Shown: positions 59,138 to 64,000 of the stretch, in pieces
Position numbering within the stretch: the stretch's first letter is position 1
Layout: every line of letters begins with the position of its first letter
Origin: CBDFHC01 sp965247585
GTDB taxonomy: Bacteria > Chloroflexota > Dehalococcoidia > Lucifugimonadales > GCA-2712585
Length of the DNA stretch: 64,000 nucleotides
Direction: 5' to 3'
Assembly: GCA_965247585.1 (NCBI GenBank)
Contig: CBDFHC010000002.1
Location: 410,614 to 474,613 of the forward strand
Made by a program: the position numbers and the translations under genes
Notes under the pieces: model-generated
The model's database searches: none
The model's input: the letters and a program-made list of their open reading frames with translations, nothing else
What the model was told of the DNA's origin: nothing

Positions 59138-59578
59138 AGTCCGCCTGGCATTTCACGGTGCCACCATCACCACCGACGCTGGTCTTCTTGCTTTTCGAGA
59201 GTTTGATGATGCCTTGGGCCTTACCGAAATCGCTGAGGACTACCTCCAGGAAAGCCGTACCGGACGCAATATCCTCCACCACCTGGTTCCGCTGCTAAGA
59301 CAGTCATCTACAGCCGCCTAGCTGGCTACGACGATACCAATGACGCAGTGCGCCTTTCCCAAGACCCAGCCATGCGAGTGATCGTGGGATGGCAAGGCTC
59401 GGAGCGGAAGGGAGCCAGCACCAGCGAGATGGGCCGGTTCGAGACGGAGTTCCTGACCCAAGAGGACAACCGGAAGGCGCTGGCACGAATGAATACCCGT
59501 TGGTTGGAACGGGCGATGGCCCACACCCTACACCAGCGAGTTATCCTGGATATGGATAGTTCGGAGAGTCCAGTACAC
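59091..59578 (+). pseudogene. IS1380-family transposase, N-terminal fragment with frameshift
   Basis: The sequence starts MGDGEKASLRLQFNPKVRLA, a characteristic IS1380 N-terminus. It continues with FHGATITTDAGLLAFREFDD and LLRQS, shifts frame near 59303, then goes on with RLAGYDDTNDAVRLSQDPAM and VILDMDSSESPVH. At 59578 the similarity stops and sequence of another gene begins. Only about a third of the transposase is left. The 3' end marks where it joined a truncated minus-strand gene. Confidence 0.85.
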
Positions 59579-59803
59579 CTGACACTTTGGGGGGTGAACG
59601 GTCACACGCGCGTTGTGTCGGATAAGAAGGGCGTGCAGCATCAGCTCGAATAAGGCCGATGCGGGTTCGCGCGATTTGAGTCTGCTCTCTAGGTCTTTCC
59701 GCTCCGATACCGGGTATTCATCCAGCCACTAGGCCAGCGTTGCATCCCATAAACTAGGGCTGTCGCCGCGACTGGCTAAAACGTCAATTTGACCATTTTC
59801 CAT
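59579..59803 (-). pseudogene. Truncated gene start with an internal stop
   Basis: From ATG at 59803 (GGAGGGG seven bases upstream) the frame reads MENGQIDVLASRGDSPSLWD. It meets TAG at 59729-59731, then continues in the same frame with WLDEYPVSERKDLESRLKSR and FELMLHALLIRHNARVTVHP, and ends where it meets the IS1380 fragment at 59578. This resembles the N-terminus of nuclease-like proteins often found in defence islands, which is only a recollection of pattern. It is clearly broken twice, by the stop and by the IS. Confidence 0.55.
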
Positions 59804-59856
59804 CGCAGTCCCCTCCTATATTCCGACATACTCTGGTATTAATCCATTGAGCCAAC

Positions 59857-62800
59857 TCACGTCCAACTTACCAGCATCAGGATGCCTGCAATCCTTCTCG
59901 CCGTGTCCGTGAAGTGCTGCACCTCTTCGGGCAGAAGCGCCCTGCCTAGGATCTTGCGCTCACGATACGATAGCCACTTCTTGAGGACCTGGTAGCCGCC
60001 GAGCTTGTAGCTCCAAACAGCGGCGGGGACGTTCCGCCAGTAAGCATGGTCGTTCAGGTATATGTCGAAGGTGGTCTCGCCTAGTATTCCTATGAGGTCG
60101 CCCAACGCGGCTGATTCAGTCGCCGTGTAGGGGCGCTCCTCGACTCTGCCTTGACCCGGCATTACGGCGTCACCCGCCCCTAAGTGTCCCCAACCCGCCG
60201 TCACCGAAAAATCTTCGCCAGACATATTGTGGCCACCGGCAGTGGCGGGAACTGCGATGAGTGCGACCTCAGGCCGGAGAGCTCCCGTGGTGACCCCCGG
60301 AACAGGTGTATCTGAATCGAGGAGTTGCGCCAACTCTTGGCCCCGCGCCATAGATGCCGCTAGCTGGGCTGCCGCGCCATCCAGATCGCCGTCCGGCCAG
60401 CCCGAAAGCGGGATGTGCGGCCACCCCATCCTGAGCGCCCCGGAGTTGGCCTCCCGGTAGGCGGGGTCGTGCAGCACAGCGAGGACGTGATGGAACAGGT
60501 CCTCCACACCCAGGCCGAGTTTGTCGAGGTAGTGTTGGGCGGCGTCCGACAGGTTGGGACGGCGCCCATCATGACCGCCGTGGAGACCCAGGCCTTCGTC
60601 ACGGAGCCAGGCGGGAAACATGCTGGAACCCCACTCGTTCAGATGGAGCGACGCTATATTAGGCGTGATCCCAGACTGAGATTGAGTGGCATCCCTCCTT
60701 AATCGAGGAACGGCAGAAATCCACATGTTCCCTTCGAACACATGCGGCTTGTAATCGGGCCGTGGACGATCGAGCAATCCGCTATCTAGATCCCAATACA
60801 ACCACCGCGTATCGAACGGCCGGTAGGCGTAGCGGACGAATCCCGCTTCGTCCGGGCCGCCGCGCTTGAGCAGTGCGCCGCGCACAGCAACAGCATCGAA
60901 TCGCGCCGTAGAGTCCATGACAGATGGATGACGCCGTGCGACCTCTCCGTGGCCAAGGTCAGAGTTGAAGTAGTCAGCGACCCGGGCCCTCAGACGGTCC
61001 AGATCCACATCGACCAGAAATGCATCGCGGCTGGTCTTCACGCCAGGAAACGATACTGAGAATAGGTCCGGGAGAGAGGGCCAGTCATGCCAACCGTCGC
61101 TAGCCACCACAGCCGCAAAAGGTAGGCCCAGCTCCAAGAGCGGCTCAATAGCGCCATAGAGCGCGTCCGGTCCTGCCTCCGCCGTCGCCGTCAGATCCTC
61201 GTGCTTAGCCTGACCCCACAGATTGCGGAAGCCGACCGTCTCAGTCGGCGTGTGGTCAGTCTTGCGTACCAGCGTTGTGATTGCGGTGCCAACCTGGATA
61301 CCGACCGGGTTGCCTGGCGTGGAGAAGATGCTGGGGTCGGGCGCGCCGTCTGGGGTCGTCTTGCCCGTCTTGTACTTGTCACCGTTGAGAGAGTCGATCC
61401 TGATTACGTCGAATGCCTCTAGGTACCGCTCCCTCATGCCAGTGAATGACAGACCGTCCAGCCATGAGTAGTTTGAGATGAAGCAGACAACGCCTTGGCC
61501 GGTCTTCTCGGCGATGCGACGTTCGGCCATGCGGAAGAACCGGACATAGAGGTCGTTGAGGCCCTGTCCTTCGGGCCGCCGCACCTGTTTGGTCTTGCGG
61601 TAGGCTTCCGAAAGCTCGCGCTCCTCATTCACCGCCATGCCCGCGAAGCCGTTGTATGGTGGATTGCCGAGGATCACGAGAACTGGCGTCTCCTGCTTCA
61701 CTCTCTCCGCGCGGTCCCGCTCCTCCTCCAGCTCCGGGAATGGGAGCGGCTTCTGCACCGTCGGCTCCCAACCAGTCAGGGCGTTGGTAAGGAAGACACC
61801 CGCTCGCTCCGTCCCGTCCTCCGACAGGGATGCGTCCAAGGCCTGCATGGTGATTCCGACCTGCAAATGAGCTACCACAAAGGGAGCGGGCATAATCTCG
61901 AAACCGAACACCCGCTCCATGGCGGCCTTCTTCACCCGCGAGCCAGTGAGGGCGCCCAGACCACGGCTTTCAAGGTTCAAAGCGATTCGACGCAGGACTT
62001 CGGCCAGGAACGCCCCGGTGCCGCAGCAGGGGTCGAGCACGTAGACGTTGTCGGCGGCCAGCCCGTCGGCAATGCCCAGGTCATCTTTGAGTGCCTTGTC
62101 GACGCGAGCAACCATGTACCGCACTACCTCGGTGGGCGTGTACCAAACACCTAGTTGCTTACGGAGGTCTGGGTCGAAGGCCTCCAGGAACGGCTCATAG
62201 AAGTAAGGTACCGCTTGACCTTCACTGAAGCGGTCGAAGAAGGCCACTCGGTCCACTCGGTCGAGGGCTGCCGAGGTCCAGTCCAGCACTTCCACCAAGC
62301 CCAGGGGCTGCAAGCGCCCGGGGTCGGAGAGCTGCTGAAATAGCGCTCGCAGCACGGGCGCCCGCAGGTGCCAGACGGCAATACGCCAATCGAAGCGACC
62401 CGTGGGTGGTGGCGTCTGGCGCGCCCACAGCACCCAAGCGGCGAAGACACCGTAGAAAAGAGTCTGCACCAGTGTAGAGCGGAAGAAAGCAGCGCCACGC
62501 TGGCCCTCAAATCGGACGCCCAACGCCTCCTCGATTGCCGAGCGCACGATGTTGAGGGAGGGTGCATCACCAGCTGCCTCCACTCTCCCCAGACCGTCCC
62601 TCGCATAAGATGCGAGCAGCTGGGCCAAGTCCTTGGGCTCAACAAGCGTTGCCCTATGCGAAAGTGCCCGGGAGAGGTACTCACCCAAGGCAGCGCCGAC
62701 ATTGTTCGCGAAGGCACGAGGCGTCTGCAATCGGGACTCGAAATCAGTCACGGACTCTGCTATTCGGAAGGTCTCCAACTTTGTGGGCTGGCCAGCAGAA

Positions 62801-63198
62801 TCTTCGCCAAGGAGCACGAAGTCCCGTGTGTTTGTGACCAGAACGAGCCGGTACTTGCTCCAGTACTTGCTGACCTGATCGCTTCCTACCGTCAGCCAGG
62901 CATCATCATCGGCGGACTTGACCTCCAGCACCCCACACTCAGGAATTTGACCCTGGCGCGGTTTGCCCTTCTGGACCTGCTTCGCTGCATATAAACCGAT
63001 GTCTGGGTGTCCCGCACCTTGCTGAGCCAACTCACTGATGCAGAAGACCTTGGGTTTGAGTGTGCTCCCAACTGCGTTCAGGAGGTTGGTCAGGGGAGGG
63101 TAATAGGAACGCTCCCCCGTCCCGCCACCGGAGGCGCGAATCTTGCGGAGGTCAGTGAGGTAGTCCTCCACAGCGCTAACAAGCTTCGTTGCGCTCAT
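59857..63198 (-). CDS. Single-chain restriction and N6-adenine methylation enzyme (type IIL/ISP-like)
   Basis: The 1113-residue protein has a nuclease-like N-terminus with D66 (HPDIGLY) and E92-x-K94 (GVLEVKSADD), fitting a PD-(D/E)xK site. An N6-adenine methyltransferase core follows, with motif I VLDPCCGTGAFLAE near residue 390 and motif IV NPPY at 512-515. A long C-terminal region should recognise DNA. Unlike true type ISP enzymes it lacks a helicase. It would methylate host DNA and cut foreign DNA. The ATG overlaps the stop of the upstream PIN toxin gene, so defence and toxin genes are co-translated. Confidence 0.88.
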   Translation of the reverse strand: MSATKLVSAVEDYLTDLRKIRASGGGTGERSYYPPLTNLLNAVGSTLKPKVFCISELAQQGAGHPDIGLYAAKQVQKGKPRQGQIPECGVLEVKSADDDAWLTVGSDQVSKYWSKYRLVLVTNTRDFVLLGEDSAGQPTKLETFRIAESVTDFESRLQTPRAFANNVGAALGEYLSRALSHRATLVEPKDLAQLLASYARDGLGRVEAAGDAPSLNIVRSAIEEALGVRFEGQRGAAFFRSTLVQTLFYGVFAAWVLWARQTPPPTGRFDWRIAVWHLRAPVLRALFQQLSDPGRLQPLGLVEVLDWTSAALDRVDRVAFFDRFSEGQAVPYFYEPFLEAFDPDLRKQLGVWYTPTEVVRYMVARVDKALKDDLGIADGLAADNVYVLDPCCGTGAFLAEVLRRIALNLESRGLGALTGSRVKKAAMERVFGFEIMPAPFVVAHLQVGITMQALDASLSEDGTERAGVFLTNALTGWEPTVQKPLPFPELEEERDRAERVKQETPVLVILGNPPYNGFAGMAVNEERELSEAYRKTKQVRRPEGQGLNDLYVRFFRMAERRIAEKTGQGVVCFISNYSWLDGLSFTGMRERYLEAFDVIRIDSLNGDKYKTGKTTPDGAPDPSIFSTPGNPVGIQVGTAITTLVRKTDHTPTETVGFRNLWGQAKHEDLTATAEAGPDALYGAIEPLLELGLPFAAVVASDGWHDWPSLPDLFSVSFPGVKTSRDAFLVDVDLDRLRARVADYFNSDLGHGEVARRHPSVMDSTARFDAVAVRGALLKRGGPDEAGFVRYAYRPFDTRWLYWDLDSGLLDRPRPDYKPHVFEGNMWISAVPRLRRDATQSQSGITPNIASLHLNEWGSSMFPAWLRDEGLGLHGGHDGRRPNLSDAAQHYLDKLGLGVEDLFHHVLAVLHDPAYREANSGALRMGWPHIPLSGWPDGDLDGAAAQLAASMARGQELAQLLDSDTPVPGVTTGALRPEVALIAVPATAGGHNMSGEDFSVTAGWGHLGAGDAVMPGQGRVEERPYTATESAALGDLIGILGETTFDIYLNDHAYWRNVPAAVWSYKLGGYQVLKKWLSYRERKILGRALLPEEVQHFTDTARRIAGILMLVSWT

Positions 63199-63617
63199 TC
63201 ATCCGCCCAAGGGTTGATGACGTCTATCCCGCTCCCCTCGAAGTCGTCCATGTTTCTCGTCGCCACTGACGCTCCCCGGCTTCGGGCTATCGCCGCTATC
63301 TGGCAGTCGGAATGATTGATGGGACGCCCTGCGGCCCGGCGGGCGGCGGCTATCACAGCGTAGGCTTGGGCTGCGGCGCTGTCGAAAGGAAGGACGCGCC
63401 CAGCAAAGTCCTCCCGGAGCATCCCCTCCACCTCCTCGAGCAGTCTGTCTCGCCGCGCTCCTGTCGGCAGTATCTCGACGCCGTACCGCAGTTCGGCTTC
63501 ACTGACAGTGGAGAGGTACAAGTTGAGAGCCGCCTGCCCGGTAACCCAGTCCACAACGTTGGCGTCGGGGCCAGGGCGCATCAGTTCGGAGACGACGTTG
63601 GTGTCAAGGATAATCAT
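63195..63617 (-). CDS. PIN-domain toxin, FitB/VapC type
   Basis: The 140-residue PIN nuclease shows the acidic active-site residues: D5 (MIILDTNVVSELMR), Glu in TVSEAELRYGVE, Asp in NHSDCQIAAIA and Asp in RNMDDFEG. It should cleave RNA when free of its antitoxin. Its stop overlaps the ATG of the restriction enzyme gene, and its start lies 10 bp after the antitoxin stop. The three genes thus form an operon. Confidence 0.92.
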   Translation of the reverse strand: MIILDTNVVSELMRPGPDANVVDWVTGQAALNLYLSTVSEAELRYGVEILPTGARRDRLLEEVEGMLREDFAGRVLPFDSAAAQAYAVIAAARRAAGRPINHSDCQIAAIARSRGASVATRNMDDFEGSGIDVINPWADE

Positions 63618-63627
63618 CGTAGTTGCC

Positions 63628-63873
63628 TCAGTCGAGCCGGGGCGGTTTGCGCATGGGTGAACGGGGAGGGATCTCCAGTTCGACCCCGCCGAGGGGCGCG
63701 AATCTGGCCCGAATGGCGCTCGCCAAGTTCTCCTGTTCTGGTTGCTGGTGATTGAGCGCCATTCTCAGAATGTCGCGGGCTTCCTCTTCCATGGAGCGGC
63801 CGTTCTCAGCTGCCCGGATTCGCAGCCGGTGTTTCAGTCCATCTTCGAGATTGCGCACGGTGATGCTGGCCAT
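63628..63873 (-). CDS. Ribbon-helix-helix antitoxin, FitA type
   Basis: The 81-residue protein begins with a ribbon-helix-helix domain (MASITVRNLEDGLKHRLRIR, then AAENGRSMEEEARDILRMAL), the FitA signature. Its Pro-rich C-terminus (ELEIPPRSPMRKPPRLD) would bind the PIN toxin. GGAGG precedes the ATG. It probably represses its own operon. Confidence 0.92.
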   Translation of the reverse strand: MASITVRNLEDGLKHRLRIRAAENGRSMEEEARDILRMALNHQQPEQENLASAIRARFAPLGGVELEIPPRSPMRKPPRLD

Positions 63874-63888
63874 GAAAGCGCCTCCATC

Positions 63889-63931
63889 TACAATGTCACA
63901 TCATTATAACATGATTGCGTTGCTATCACTA
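63889..63931 (-). promoter_or_regulatory. Promoter and possible operator of the fitAB-restriction operon
   Basis: On the minus strand TATAAT (63903-63908) lies about 30 bp before the fitA ATG, with a weak -35 (TAGTGA) 17 bp upstream. An imperfect inverted repeat (ACAATG ... CATTAT, 63890-63907) overlaps the -10, in the right place for a ribbon-helix-helix repressor. The remaining bases to the window end show no gene start. Confidence 0.45.
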
Positions 63932-64000
63932 GATTCCCGTAGCAGCCGGGCCACGGTCAAACCAGGCTCCGTGTGTAGTTCGCGCTTCAAGGTGTCCCGC

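Noticed and set aside
1..64000. tRNA, rRNA and riboswitch genes, including a TPP riboswitch near tenA
   Set aside because: No cloverleaf with a T-loop signature, no rRNA sequence and no conserved riboswitch core was recognised by eye. A covariance-model search could still find a missed one.

Overview
The window comes from a GC-rich bacterium. The gene content (many short-chain dehydrogenases, COG2159-type amidohydrolases, an NHL-propeller protein, glycolate-oxidase-type GlcDEF, AcpS next to Nnr, and long families of lipoproteins with Pro/Thr linkers) suggests a Chloroflexota genome of the Dehalococcoidia/SAR202 type. That placement is inferred from content, not from a marker gene. No rRNA, tRNA or CRISPR array was seen.

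Region 1 (1-22.4 kb) is an orderly metabolic chromosome segment. It carries a thiolase, an amidohydrolase with an NHL-propeller protein, an MFS carrier with a tiny coupled membrane protein, and folD. Next come acpS and nnr with overlapping ends, two SDR oxidoreductases, the glcD-glcE-glcF operon, a TenA-like protein, an Ldh-family dehydrogenase, a frameshifted 5-formyl-THF cyclo-ligase-like gene, a beta-lactamase-fold hydrolase, a large surface protein with a Gly-Tyr repeat and a PGF-type domain, and an amidase. Most genes sit in tight or overlapping pairs.

Region 2 (22.4-40.5 kb) is accessory and scarred. A complete IS1182-type element is followed by a decayed sigma/anti-sigma locus. There a 182-bp internally deleted IS3 element, with a 3-bp target duplication, has created a chimeric OrfA-sigma frame, and the neighbouring membrane gene has two in-frame stops. 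Then come a Clp-N protein, a pair of lipoproteins, and a mobile-element module: serine recombinase, VapBC-type toxin-antitoxin, replication-relaxation protein, and a conjugation-type ATPase preceded by a 30-codon leader frame and a LexA-like box. The recombinase frame runs directly into the 5' half of the lipoprotein gene. A full IS21 element with target duplication follows.

Region 3 (40.5-51.8 kb) is one continuous minus-strand run of seven secreted proteins or lipoproteins, several joined by ATGA overlaps. Its first pair is paralogous to the pair at 27-30 kb. No known pathway was recognised, and this is the best candidate for an undescribed system.

Region 4 (51.8-64 kb) is an IS graveyard and a defence island: an IS630 element with an A7 frameshift site, a truncated IS256, a second IS21 copy without target duplication, a three-gene membrane-protein cluster, an IS1380 fragment, a truncated gene, and an operon of FitA-like antitoxin, PIN toxin and a single-chain restriction-methylation enzyme.
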